Assembly: GCF_019039105.1 (NCBI RefSeq)
Contig: NZ_JAHPIV010000009.1
Coordinates: 1-64,000 of the forward strand
Reading direction: 5' to 3'
DNA: 64,000 bases
From: Desertibacillus haloalkaliphilus
GTDB taxonomy: Bacteria; Bacillota; Bacilli; Bacillales; KJ1-10-99
Positions 1 through 7,831 of the stretch are shown here, one piece after another; position 1 is the stretch's first letter, and each line of letters begins with the position of its first letter. Made by a program: the position numbers and the translations under genes. Below the pieces are notes generated by a model that was not told the origin of the DNA, searched no databases, and saw nothing but the letters and a program-made list of their open reading frames with translations.

Positions 1-66
1 TGAATCGAGAGGTTCACGTACGGTTCTGTGAGAGCCTTTGGGTGAAACTCCCATTGGCTACTTGAC
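1..66 (+). mobile_element. 3' end of a class C-like group II intron (domain V/VI)
   Basis: The first bases form the right part of a domain V hairpin (a GAGA tetraloop closed by TGAATC/GGTTCA, followed by ACGTACGGTTC). A domain VI-like stem-loop follows, with arms around 32-37 and 52-57 and a GTGAAAC loop. This arrangement is characteristic of bacterial class C introns, which usually insert just after terminator hairpins. The body of the intron and any reverse transcriptase lie to the left of the window. The exact 3' splice boundary (about 58-66) is not certain. Confidence 0.7.
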
Positions 67-75
67 TGAGAGGTC

Positions 76-98
76 GGATAATCAATTAATGATTATCC
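76..98 (-). terminator. Hairpin downstream of the DUF2935 gene
   Basis: A perfect 9-bp inverted repeat (GGATAATCA/TGATTATCC, 5-base loop) lies 20 bases past the stop codon of the minus-strand gene. No U-tract follows on the minus strand; the group II intron sequence begins there and may have replaced it. The terminator role is therefore an inference. Confidence 0.35.
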
Positions 99-118
99 TC
101 CTACTCGATTGTTGTGCT

Positions 119-925
119 TCATTCCTGTGTTCTTGGTTTTGTTGGATCACAATCAGGTTGAGAGGTGTCTGATGATTCAGCCAATTTAAAGAGGTAATAG
201 CACTCTTCTCTAGCCATATGATCAGCCATTAATGCTGAAAAGGTGGATAGAACCTCGTTTGAAAGTTCTAGCTCTTCAATCTCGGCTAAAAAAGCTTTAA
301 ATAACGCGACCTCAAGTTCGACTTGGTTATTAAACCTTGATAAAGCCGGAAATTGTTCGATATTTGCCCTAAGGTACCCTGCCATTTCAACGGCTTTGAT
401 ATAAAAATCTTCAAAAGTTGTCGTGAATGCATCACTTTTTTTTGTTAATTTCTTTTCTGTTGCATCAAGTGAGTCTGAAATCGCACCTGCATGACCGGCA
501 GCATCAAGTAACCAAACAAGATGGTGGTGAAGGGGATGGCAAATGGGTGGTGTTTGTTCATTCACTAAGTACGTTAAGATGCGGATATATTCATCGACTT
601 CATTAACCATATGATTTAAAAAGGTGGGTGGAAGTTCAATCGTAATTTGACCAACTAGATGCTTTTCGATCAGTGATAGCTTAAACTCCCGAATGCTTTT
701 CGCATTAGCATCCGCGTCTTCGTTAAGTGAACGCAGTTGTGCACGTGTAAGTACGTCGTTTGCTTGGTCAAGTAACTGATCAAATGCCGAAATAAACATT
801 TCCGAAGCCTTAATTTCCTCTGTTTCGGTTGGAGCAAGTGCATCACGGATAAATCGAGCGTGATCGCCTAGAACTTGTAACCAAAAGCGATGTTCAAACA
901 AGGCGGTTTCGAGATAGTGATCCAT
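119..925 (-). CDS. DUF2935 family protein (putative metal-binding helical-bundle protein)
   Basis: A 268-residue, all-helical soluble protein of the DUF2935 family. It holds two related halves. The first begins HYLETALFEHRFW...DHARFI; the second begins near HPLHHHLVWLLDAAGHA and ends with DHMAREECYYLF. Repeated His and Glu residues spaced as in ferritin-like bundles suggest metal binding, but no enzymatic role is established for the family. I place the start at the ATG at 925, because a strong AAGGAGGGA site lies 11-18 bases upstream; an in-frame ATG at 961 has no such site. It diverges from the superoxide dismutase gene, so a shared role in oxidative stress or spores is possible but not shown. 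Confidence 0.82.
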   Translation of the reverse strand: MDHYLETALFEHRFWLQVLGDHARFIRDALAPTETEEIKASEMFISAFDQLLDQANDVLTRAQLRSLNEDADANAKSIREFKLSLIEKHLVGQITIELPPTFLNHMVNEVDEYIRILTYLVNEQTPPICHPLHHHLVWLLDAAGHAGAISDSLDATEKKLTKKSDAFTTTFEDFYIKAVEMAGYLRANIEQFPALSRFNNQVELEVALFKAFLAEIEELELSNEVLSTFSALMADHMAREECYYLFKLAESSDTSQPDCDPTKPRTQE

Positions 926-1085
926 GCCACGTTCCCTCCTTACTATTTTCAAACCTACCATATGCGTCCATCAAGTGATGTGTGATCTATGTTTCAGTCA
1001 AAAAAAGGTGAGAGTGATTCTTGGTGAACACTTTATGCACGTGTGGGCATATAGTAAAGCGAGTCATTCGTTAAAGGGGGATAAT

Positions 1086-2099
1086 ATGGAACGTCATCTT
1101 GAAACATATCGATCCTACAAAGAAGAGTTGCTTGACTGGTACGATCGTGTTATTAAACTTGTAGGTGTTGATAATGAAGAAGAGTCAAGAGGTGGACTTG
1201 ACGATCACGCACAATTAAAAGCAAAAATTGACGCATTTGAAGATGAGCTAAAAGACATAGAGGAGAATCTAGAACCGGAAGCTACTCTTGAAAAAATAAA
1301 TCGTCTTCAAGATTCTTCACAAGCTTTATATGAAGAGTGGTCAGCGCTCTACGCGTTGGAAGAGAGTGATGATAACAACGAGATTAGAAATGAGGATAAC
1401 CAAATAGACGAAGAGGATCTCATAAATCGACAGGAAGTACAACAGCAATCGGTCGAACCTGTAGCGATGAGGCGTGTACCGATTGGGAAACATACCCTCC
1501 CACCTCTACCATATGCGTATGATGCATTAGAGCCTTACATTAGTGCGGAAATTATGAGGTTGCATCATTCTGAGCATCACCAAGGTTATGTAGATGGGTT
1601 GAATAAAGCGGAAAAAGAAATGGAGAAGTCAAGGAAGTCAGGGGACTTCGACCTGATCAAACACTGGGAGCGTGAAGCTGCCTTTAACGGTGCTGGTCAT
1701 TACCTTCATACGATCTTCTGGAACATTATGAGTCCAAGGGGGGGAGGGCAACCACGACGGGAAGTTGCTACACAAATCAATCAAGACTTTGGAAGCTTTA
1801 AGCGATTTAAACAACATTTTTCTGAGGCTGCAAAAAAAGTAGAAGCGGTCGGTTGGGCTATCCTTGTTTGGGCCCCGCGTTCGCATCGTTTAGAGATTTT
1901 ACAAGCTGAAAAACATCAAAATTTAAGTCAATGGGATGTTATTCCGCTGTTAGTCTTAGATGTATGGGAACATGCCTATTACTTACAATATAAAACAGAT
2001 AAAGGTCAGTACGTTGAAAATTGGTGGAATGTTGTTGATTGGGATGCTGTCAATCAACGGTTTTTACAGGCGCGTACGCTTCGTTGGCAGCCGTATTAA
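1086..2099 (+). CDS. sodF: Fe/Mn-type superoxide dismutase with N-terminal extension
   Basis: Converts superoxide to hydrogen peroxide and oxygen. The 337-residue protein has an acidic helical region of about 130 residues, then a complete Fe/Mn SOD domain starting at KHTLPPLPYAYDALEP (about 135). Metal ligands are visible: H160 in LHHSEHH, H208 in HYLHTIFW, and D292/H296 in LDVWEHAYYL. A typical SOD is about 200 residues; SodF of B. subtilis also carries an N-terminal extension. The ATG at 1086 follows a GGGGG ribosome site by five bases; upstream in-frame codons are non-coding in character. A strong terminator follows. The metal (Fe or Mn) cannot be decided from sequence. The symbol is by analogy. 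Confidence 0.9.
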   Translation: MERHLETYRSYKEELLDWYDRVIKLVGVDNEEESRGGLDDHAQLKAKIDAFEDELKDIEENLEPEATLEKINRLQDSSQALYEEWSALYALEESDDNNEIRNEDNQIDEEDLINRQEVQQQSVEPVAMRRVPIGKHTLPPLPYAYDALEPYISAEIMRLHHSEHHQGYVDGLNKAEKEMEKSRKSGDFDLIKHWEREAAFNGAGHYLHTIFWNIMSPRGGGQPRREVATQINQDFGSFKRFKQHFSEAAKKVEAVGWAILVWAPRSHRLEILQAEKHQNLSQWDVIPLLVLDVWEHAYYLQYKTDKGQYVENWWNVVDWDAVNQRFLQARTLRWQPY

Positions 2100-2108
2100 A
2101 GTAGAAAG

Positions 2109-2149
2109 AGGACTGTCCCTCGACGAGACTCGGGGCAGTCCTACTTTTA
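2109..2149. terminator. Terminator between convergent genes
   Basis: A 10-bp stem (AGGACTGTCCC with GGGCAGTCCT, positions 2109-2119 and 2133-2142) is followed by CTTTTAT on the plus strand. It lies between sodF and the convergent lipoprotein gene and probably serves both. Confidence 0.75.
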
Positions 2150-2158
2150 TATTACTTG

Positions 2159-3739
2159 TTATGGGGTTACAAGTTGTTTAAAGAAATCCTTTAGGTCAAC
2201 CATTCGTCTGTATTTTGGCTGTTGGTCGGTGCCAGCGATGATCATGGCGGCTAATGTATCATTTTTATGCATACCACCATGCTCCCCTCCACCCTCATGT
2301 TCAGGAGCGCCTTCAGAGGCAAAACTGTAGCCTGGTTTGGCGTTGAGAACGAGATATGAGCCAGGATGACTATTTAATGAACTATATAGTTGGTTTAATG
2401 CATCAGGGTAGTCTTGATAGTGTATTTCGTTCATAGTAGGATCAAGTTCCAATGTTAAAATCGCTTCATTGCCCTCAATAGTCCACGACTGATCATAGCG
2501 ATCATTCCACTGTCCACCAGGTTTAAATCGGAGCGTTTGCTCTTGGTTAGGTGAGAGGACATAGATCCAGTCATCTTCTTGCCAAGCCGAAAATGAGATG
2601 CGGTGATCAACCATCGCTGTCTCAGCAAGACTCGGTATAAGTGTTGGATCATGTAAAGAATAAACGTACGCACTTCGATGGTTATTAGCAAAGGCAATCT
2701 CTCCATTGCTTATATTCTCACGTAATGTTGATATTTGATAATCGTTGTAGATAGAGTCTAAGTTAATTAACATTTCATCTTTGTCACTTTTTAGTTTGTC
2801 TTGACCGTGATCACCAATAATGATAAAAATATTTTCCTCTAATGCTTGCTCCCAACTATCATAACTGTTTAAGATCTCCTGAAATAATAATTCCGCTCGC
2901 TCAAACCCTCTTCGGTAATGAGGACCGTGTTCATGAGCTTCCTTATCAAAATTAGGAAGGAAAACCGCAAGAAAGTTTGGCTGCTGATTATTTTTGATCA
3001 ATGCTTTGGTTACTTCAATCGAATATTCATCATTCAGCCCGAAACGCTGATAGATAGAGTCTGGTAATGGTTGATTGGCAATCACATTAGGCTTGATGGC
3101 GCTGCCGAATGCTAATAGGTCAGGTCCTTTCGTTAGTAGGGGGCCGTTTGGAGACACTAGACCATCTAGCAATGGTGGAAGTGTAAGTTCGTGTTCACTT
3201 TCCCCACGATAGACGATCATATTGACTGACCCTGTTGTCAATCTTTCTTGCTGTAACTCTTCAAAAATGGTTGTTGTCTGTGGATTTAAGTGTGTATTAT
3301 TCAAATGATATAACGAGTCCTGTAACGATTGAGTTAATCCTAATTTAAGCATTTTTTCGATGGTTGAACCGTAGTCAACAAGCCGGTCTTCATCCTGCTT
3401 ATACCAAACCAATCCCGGTACTTGGTGGTTATCAGCCATTGTACCTGTTAAAATCGTACTTTCAATATTTACAGACATCGATGGAAACGGTGAGACAAGG
3501 TCATTGTAATATTGACCGTTTTCCATTAAAAAGTCTATGGCGGGTACCATCCCTTTTTCTTTACTATTTTCGACGAGGGAGCCCATCATTGAATCGAGAA
3601 TAACAAATACTACATTTTTATCAGGGTGATCTTTTTTTCCAAGTCCTTGAATTGTATTTTTATCTTCATCTTCATTAGTCTGGCAACCGACTAGCGATAA
3701 AGCAATGATAAGCATAACAATGATTTGTTGTAGTCGCAT
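2159..3739 (-). CDS. Lipoprotein of the alkaline phosphatase / nucleotide pyrophosphatase-phosphodiesterase superfamily
   Basis: A 526-residue exported lipoprotein: signal peptide with lipobox LVGC (Cys19), so anchored outside the membrane. The metal-site motifs of type I phosphodiesterases are present in order: VVFVILDSMMG near residue 45, the nucleophile region PSMSVNIESTILTG, FLPNFDKEAHEHG, IIIGDHGQD, and a C-terminal His in GGMHKNDTLAAM. These coordinate two metals and hydrolyse a phosphoester, phosphodiester or sulfate ester. The substrate is unknown; related Bacillus proteins are annotated as nucleotide phosphodiesterases. The ATG at 3739 follows an AAGGAGTG ribosome site. It appears monocistronic, ending at the shared terminator. 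Confidence 0.82.
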   Translation of the reverse strand: MRLQQIIVMLIIALSLVGCQTNEDEDKNTIQGLGKKDHPDKNVVFVILDSMMGSLVENSKEKGMVPAIDFLMENGQYYNDLVSPFPSMSVNIESTILTGTMADNHQVPGLVWYKQDEDRLVDYGSTIEKMLKLGLTQSLQDSLYHLNNTHLNPQTTTIFEELQQERLTTGSVNMIVYRGESEHELTLPPLLDGLVSPNGPLLTKGPDLLAFGSAIKPNVIANQPLPDSIYQRFGLNDEYSIEVTKALIKNNQQPNFLAVFLPNFDKEAHEHGPHYRRGFERAELLFQEILNSYDSWEQALEENIFIIIGDHGQDKLKSDKDEMLINLDSIYNDYQISTLRENISNGEIAFANNHRSAYVYSLHDPTLIPSLAETAMVDHRISFSAWQEDDWIYVLSPNQEQTLRFKPGGQWNDRYDQSWTIEGNEAILTLELDPTMNEIHYQDYPDALNQLYSSLNSHPGSYLVLNAKPGYSFASEGAPEHEGGGEHGGMHKNDTLAAMIIAGTDQQPKYRRMVDLKDFFKQLVTP

Positions 3740-4172
3740 ACATTCACTCCTTTTATAGATTGACTTGGTAACAAACCTCGCTATTTTTGAATGTATCGAA
3801 CAAAGAATCTTCCTATTTTACCGTTATTTTGACCAGAAGCTAAAAAAGATAAACAAAAAATAAAATCAGGGGCCCTCCCCCATAAGAGTCATTGTTCACA
3901 TTTTGACAGGACAATATCCTATGCTAATTTATAAACGTTCCTTGTTTATACGAATTACCAACACGTATTTGCTCAGGAAGGTACTAAATAACGGAGTGCA
4001 AGAGGAGGGAAGGAGGGAGGGATCTCAACCTTGAGGTGATACAACATATCGATAGTGATCCACTCGTATTCGGCCTCTCAAATAAGAATGAGTCACTAAC
4101 TAATTTCCGTCCTACATGTATTATGTAATCAACATGTTCGAATAAACGAGCTTGTGGTTTTACAATGATGTA
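3740..4172. other. 433-bp intergenic region
   Basis: No convincing ORF, RNA or terminator was found. It should hold the promoter of the lipoprotein gene (minus strand, near 3760-3850) and the 3' end of the next minus-strand gene. A purine-rich block at 3993-4023 (GGAGTGCAAGAGGAGGGAAG...) weakly resembles the third copy of the repeat at 29.8 kb. Confidence 0.4.
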
Positions 4173-4718
4173 TCATTGGTTTTCATTTGAAAGTTGGTCA
4201 AGAAGAGGATCTAACTTTCGTAGCAATTCATGAGATGCGTGCATCATTTTTCCAATCTCGCTTTCTTTACTTCTATCATGACCTCTAAACACGGTTTTTA
4301 CTTTCCCATTTTTCGTTAACCAGTAGGCATGCAAATAGTCATTGAATGCTTGCCAATAAGCTTCGATCGCCTGTAACTGTTGTGGTGAGAAGGTTGATGC
4401 TAACTGCTTATCGGTTAATCCAGATGAACGTGGAGCATTTTCAATCAGACGAGCATGTATGCTAACCGTTTGTTTGTCGACCGCATGACGAACTTTTAAA
4501 GCTTTGAGCATTAGATGAGAGCGTAATTCCTCTTGTAACGCATTTTGTTCAACACTTTCCTGTTGATGAAGGATATCGATTAATGCCTCTTGTTTTTCTT
4601 CGTTTCTCAGTTGTTGTTTATAGAGTGCGCGCTGTATCGTTACTAATTGTTGTATCTTCATAATTAAAATAATTAAAACAATGATTAGCATGACAGTCAG
4701 TATGATGTTCGTGTTCAA
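4173..4718 (-). CDS. Unknown membrane-anchored protein
   Basis: I do not recognise the family. The 181-residue product has one strong N-terminal membrane segment (residues 4-20, IILTVMLIIVLIILIMK), then a charged, Gln/Glu-rich helical region likely to be a coiled coil and soluble. An N-in or N-out orientation cannot be settled. The start is TTG at 4718, supported by a GGGAGGTG site 5-12 bases upstream and by the absence of a better ATG. It runs opposite to the spoVA-type operon and shares a 170-bp upstream region with it, so forespore expression is conceivable but not shown. Confidence 0.6.
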   Translation of the reverse strand: MNTNIILTVMLIIVLIILIMKIQQLVTIQRALYKQQLRNEEKQEALIDILHQQESVEQNALQEELRSHLMLKALKVRHAVDKQTVSIHARLIENAPRSSGLTDKQLASTFSPQQLQAIEAYWQAFNDYLHAYWLTKNGKVKTVFRGHDRSKESEIGKMMHASHELLRKLDPLLDQLSNENQ

Positions 4719-4811
4719 AATAACACCTCCCTTTTCCGTTCATTTATAACATAGAATACCAATAAACTCTCAGTTTGTGTAATGAATATCCTGTAAGTGA
4801 CAATTATTGGT

Positions 4812-4842
4812 GCAAATAAATTCGGTATTTCTTCTCATCATA
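4812..4842 (+). promoter_or_regulatory. Possible sigma-G promoter of the spoVA-type operon
   Basis: CATCATA at 4836-4842 fits the sigma-G -10 pattern CATnnTA. GCAAA at 4812 is a partial -35 match (consensus GYATR) with a 19-base spacer, slightly long. The position, about 45 bases before the first DUF1657 gene, and the forespore function of SpoVA proteins support it. Confidence 0.35.
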
Positions 4843-4888
4843 AATAGCGTACCAACAAATTTTTTTATCATGATTAGGGGGATGAAAC

Positions 4889-5095
4889 ATGACTGTAGCT
4901 ACTCAAGTAAAACAAACGTTAGCAGGGTTAAAAAGTGCACAAGCTAGCTTAGAAACATTTGCTTTACAAACAGAAAATAAGCAGGCTAAACAAATGTTTC
5001 AAAGCATGGCTCAACAAACGCAAGGGATTGTAGACACAATCACACCACGTATGCAGGAAATTGAACAAGAGGAGCCACAGTACAAACAACAATAA
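4889..5095 (+). CDS. DUF1657 small protein (first copy)
   Basis: A 68-residue helical protein of the DUF1657 family, typically encoded beside spoVA genes in spore formers. Biochemical function is unknown. It resembles the second copy at 7588 (both begin MTV-A-QVKQ and end EEPQYK) and the C-terminal 50 residues of the DUF421 protein at 7832, so the module occurs three times in this operon. The start ATG follows a GGGGG site. A terminator hairpin lies between this gene and the next, so it may be made in excess of the downstream genes. Confidence 0.85.
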   Translation: MTVATQVKQTLAGLKSAQASLETFALQTENKQAKQMFQSMAQQTQGIVDTITPRMQEIEQEEPQYKQQ

Positions 5096-5102
5096 GTGCA
5101 AG

Positions 5103-5135
5103 AGGTTGATGTAATGCAGGTTACATCAACCTTTT
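5103..5135 (+). terminator. Intra-operon terminator after the first DUF1657 gene
   Basis: A perfect 12-bp stem (AGGTTGATGTAA/TTACATCAACCT, 6-base loop) is followed by TTTT. The short U-tract suggests partial read-through; a second possible sigma-G promoter lies just downstream. Confidence 0.7.
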
Positions 5136-5177
5136 CATCATGTTTTATTTTCTTAAATCGTAACGGTAAAAAAAGCT

Positions 5178-5207
5178 ACATAAAAGCGATTCTTTCTTTT
5201 CATACTA
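5178..5207 (+). promoter_or_regulatory. Possible second sigma-G promoter
   Basis: CATACTA at 5201-5207 matches the sigma-G -10 pattern CATnnTA. ACATA at 5178-5182 matches four of five -35 positions (GYATR), with an 18-base spacer. It sits about 40 bases before the lipoprotein gene. Confidence 0.45.
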
Positions 5208-5249
5208 ACCGATATATAACAATTTAGATTAGAGGGTAAGGTGTGGAGC

Positions 5250-5690
5250 ATGAAATTATATACACTTATCATCATTGCTTGCTTGGCACTAATCACGGCT
5301 TGTCAAGGGCAAGGCATACAACAGGAAGAAACGATCTCGCCACAGCAGCTAGGTGAAGAGGCGGTCATCGATCAAACAAAAGCCGATGAAGCAAAAAAAA
5401 TATTGATTTCAATGGAAGAAGTGATTGCAGTCAAAGGTGTTAACTATGAGGAAGATATTTATATTGCTTCGAAGGTAAGACATCTCGATCGACTTCAATT
5501 GGAAAACATTCGCAAAACAGGATTTGAAAAAATCAAGAAGCGATACCCTGAAGCCAATGTTCACCTTTCAACAGATGCTAAAGTTTTCATGGAATTAGAA
5601 GAATTAGAAAATAAGCTAAAAAAGAATGAAATCAGCAAATCGCAGACAGAAAAGCAGGTAAAAAAAATTGAAGAAGATATGAAAAGGTAA
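5250..5690 (+). CDS. YhcN/YlaJ-family spore lipoprotein
   Basis: A 146-residue lipoprotein with a short signal peptide and lipobox ITAC (Cys18). The mature part carries a YhcN/YlaJ-type domain (VIAVKGVNYEEDIYIASKV...) and a Lys/Glu-rich helical tail. Members of this family are found in the inner membrane of spores and germinant-related complexes; a direct activity is not known. I prefer the ATG at 5250 over the GTG at 5241, because the GAGGGTAAGGTG site is better spaced for it. It is the second gene of the spoVA-type operon. Confidence 0.75.
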   Translation: MKLYTLIIIACLALITACQGQGIQQEETISPQQLGEEAVIDQTKADEAKKILISMEEVIAVKGVNYEEDIYIASKVRHLDRLQLENIRKTGFEKIKKRYPEANVHLSTDAKVFMELEELENKLKKNEISKSQTEKQVKKIEEDMKR

Positions 5691-5726
5691 ATGAGGAAAA
5701 ACGTGTGAATGAAATGAGGGATCGAT

Positions 5727-6206
5727 ATGTCAGATCAAAAGAAAAAGAATTTAACACCAGTTCAACAAGAATATCAAAAATTTGCAAGTGAACATGAAAT
5801 TAAACGACCGGTATTAAAAAATTGCTTGAAGGCATTTTTTGTTGGTGGTTTTGTTTGCTTGCTTGGACAGTTTGTTTCAATGTTCTTTATCCATTATTTT
5901 GATTTTACGGAAAGTACAGCTGGTAATCCTACTATTGCTGTGATGATTTTTATTTCTACGATGTTAACTGGGTTTGGGGTATATGATCGCATTGCACAAT
6001 TTGCAGGGGCAGGTACCGCTGTGCCAGTAACGGGATTTGCTAATTCAGTTGCGTCCGCTGCGATTGAGCACCGTACAGAAGGTTATGTTCTTGGTGTCGG
6101 TGGGAATATGTTTAAACTTGCAGGATCTGTGATCGTTTTTGGAACGTTTGCAGCATTTGTGATTGCAATTATTAAAACAATGCTTATCCAGTGGGGAGGG
6201 TTGTAA
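5727..6206 (+). CDS. spoVAC: Stage V sporulation protein AC (SpoVAC)
   Basis: A 159-residue integral membrane protein, part of the spore inner-membrane channel that moves Ca2+-dipicolinic acid into the forespore and out on germination. SpoVAC of B. subtilis behaves as a mechanosensitive channel. Visible features are a charged N-terminus, three to four hydrophobic segments, and the family stretch GAGTAVPVTGFANSVASAA near residue 90. The ATG follows GAGGG. The stop codon abuts the ATG of spoVAD, so the two are translationally coupled. Confidence 0.93.
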   Translation: MSDQKKKNLTPVQQEYQKFASEHEIKRPVLKNCLKAFFVGGFVCLLGQFVSMFFIHYFDFTESTAGNPTIAVMIFISTMLTGFGVYDRIAQFAGAGTAVPVTGFANSVASAAIEHRTEGYVLGVGGNMFKLAGSVIVFGTFAAFVIAIIKTMLIQWGGL

Positions 6207-7223
6207 ATGTTAGTTGGGCACCGCACATGGTCATTTCCGAATCGTCCGGTTATTATCTCGACGGGGACGGTAGGTGGTCCTTTTGAAGCGAATGGCAATA
6301 TTCCAAATGATTTTGATACGTTGCATGCCGATCTATGGTTAGGACAAGACTCCTACGAGAAGGCTCAGAAAGTACTTATGGAAGAAGCATCAACTAAAGC
6401 CATTGAAAAGGCCTACTTAAATAAAGAGGATATTCAATTTTGTCTTGCAGGCGACCTCATTAACCAGCTTACACCAACAAGCTTTGCATGTCGAACGTTA
6501 GCAACTCCCTACTTAGGTTTATTTGGAGCTTGTTCAACCTCGATGGAAGGATTAGCGCTCAGTGCTTTTATCGTGAATCACGGTGGGGCAAAGTATATTT
6601 TAACGGGTTCAGCTAGTCATAATGCAGCGAATGAGAAACAATTCAGATACCCGACGGAATATGGGGCACAAAAACCTCCGACGGCGCAATGGACGGTAAC
6701 TGCTGCTGGGACAGCGATTGTCTCCAATCAAGGGAGCGGACCTGTCATTACATCTGCAACGATTGGTCGAGTCGTTGATATGGGGATTAGTGATCCTTTT
6801 AATATGGGAGGGGCAATGGCACCAGCTGCTGTCGATACCATTGAAGCACACCTTAAGGACTTGAATATCGATGCTGATTATTATGATTTGATTGCAACAG
6901 GCGATTTAGGTCACATCGGACACCCGATTGCTTCTGATTTATTGGAAAAGCATGGGCTAAAGCTGTCTCAAGAACAGTTTCAAGATTGTGGCTTAATGAT
7001 TTATCGGGAAGGACAACCTGTATTAGCCGGAGGTAGTGGCTCGGGTTGCTCAGCTGCGGTTACTTACGGACACCTCCTAAACCGAATGAAAAAAGGTGAA
7101 TTTAAGCGAATCTTAATTGTTGCTACAGGTGCATTGTTATCACCACTTTCGTTTCAACAGAAGGAAACGATCCCATGTATCGCACATGCCGTCTCGATTG
7201 AAGCTGGAGGTGAGAATGATTGA
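6207..7223 (+). CDS. spoVAD: Stage V sporulation protein AD (SpoVAD), dipicolinate-binding
   Basis: A 338-residue soluble protein with a thiolase fold, the usual length for SpoVAD. It sits on the outer face of the spore inner membrane and binds dipicolinic acid for uptake. The thiolase-like segments [15 protein letters not shown] (near 110) and [15 protein letters not shown] (near 280) are present. The ATG immediately follows the spoVAC stop, with GGGAGGG as ribosome site inside spoVAC. The stop codon shares one base with the start of spoVAEb. Confidence 0.93.
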   Translation: MLVGHRTWSFPNRPVIISTGTVGGPFEANGNIPNDFDTLHADLWLGQDSYEKAQKVLMEEASTKAIEKAYLNKEDIQFCLAGDLINQLTPTSFACRTLATPYLGLFGACSTSMEGLALSAFIVNHGGAKYILTGSASHNAANEKQFRYPTEYGAQKPPTAQWTVTAAGTAIVSNQGSGPVITSATIGRVVDMGISDPFNMGGAMAPAAVDTIEAHLKDLNIDADYYDLIATGDLGHIGHPIASDLLEKHGLKLSQEQFQDCGLMIYREGQPVLAGGSGSGCSAAVTYGHLLNRMKKGEFKRILIVATGALLSPLSFQQKETIPCIAHAVSIEAGGEND

Positions 7224-7573
7224 TGATCTTTTTATCGGCTTTCATCGTTGGTGGATTGATTTGTGTGATTGGTCAACTGCTCATGGATGTCGTGAAGTTA
7301 ACCCCAGCTCATACGATGAGTACACTTGTTGTAACTGGCGCGATATTAGATGGATTGGGGCTTTATGAACCACTAATTGACTTTGCTGGAGCAGGGGCAA
7401 CAGTCCCGATTACTAGTTTTGGGAATTCGCTCGTCCATGGTGCCATGGCTGAAGCAGAGCAACACGGACTCATTGGTGTTATTACCGGGATTTTCGAAGT
7501 CACAAGTGCCGGGATTTCGGCCGCAATTATTTTTGGATTTATTGCCTCATTAATTTTTAGACCAAAAGGGTAG
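7223..7573 (+). CDS. spoVAEb: Stage V sporulation protein AEb (SpoVAEb)
   Basis: A 116-residue membrane protein with about three or four membrane segments, related to SpoVAC (both share the pattern [16 protein letters not shown]). It is part of the dipicolinate channel. The ATG at 7223 overlaps the spoVAD stop (TGATG). A TTG at 7220 is also possible because GGAGGTG is closer to ideal spacing for it; the difference is one residue. Confidence 0.9.
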   Translation: MIFLSAFIVGGLICVIGQLLMDVVKLTPAHTMSTLVVTGAILDGLGLYEPLIDFAGAGATVPITSFGNSLVHGAMAEAEQHGLIGVITGIFEVTSAGISAAIIFGFIASLIFRPKG

Positions 7574-7587
7574 AATGGAGGTCAGCG

Positions 7588-7794
7588 ATGACAGTAGCAT
7601 CACAAGTAAAACAATGTTTATCAAGTTTAAAAGGAATTGAAGCAAGCTTAGGAGCCTTTGCTCTTAAAAGTGAGGATGAAGAAGCGCGTAAGGTTTTTCA
7701 CGAGACTTGTTTGCAGACACGACGTGTTATTGCGGACATTGAAAACAGAGTTGGCGAGATGGAACGAGAAGAACCCCAATACAAAGGTTTTTAA
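7588..7794 (+). CDS. DUF1657 small protein (second copy)
   Basis: A 68-residue helical DUF1657 protein, paralogous to the one at 4889. It shares the N-terminal MTVASQVKQ and the C-terminal EREEPQYK. Function unknown. A GGAGG site lies 10 bases before the ATG. It is placed between spoVAEb and the DUF421-DUF1657 gene, as in spoVA2mob-type operons. Confidence 0.85.
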   Translation: MTVASQVKQCLSSLKGIEASLGAFALKSEDEEARKVFHETCLQTRRVIADIENRVGEMEREEPQYKGF

Positions 7795-7831
7795 ATGGTT
7801 ATAAACAAGAATGGAGGAAGGGGGGAAGTGA

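Noticed and set aside
7117-7368. 83-codon frame overlapping spoVAD and spoVAEb
   Set aside because: Cys/Trp/Arg-rich composition typical of a shadow frame; both overlapping genes are clear family members.
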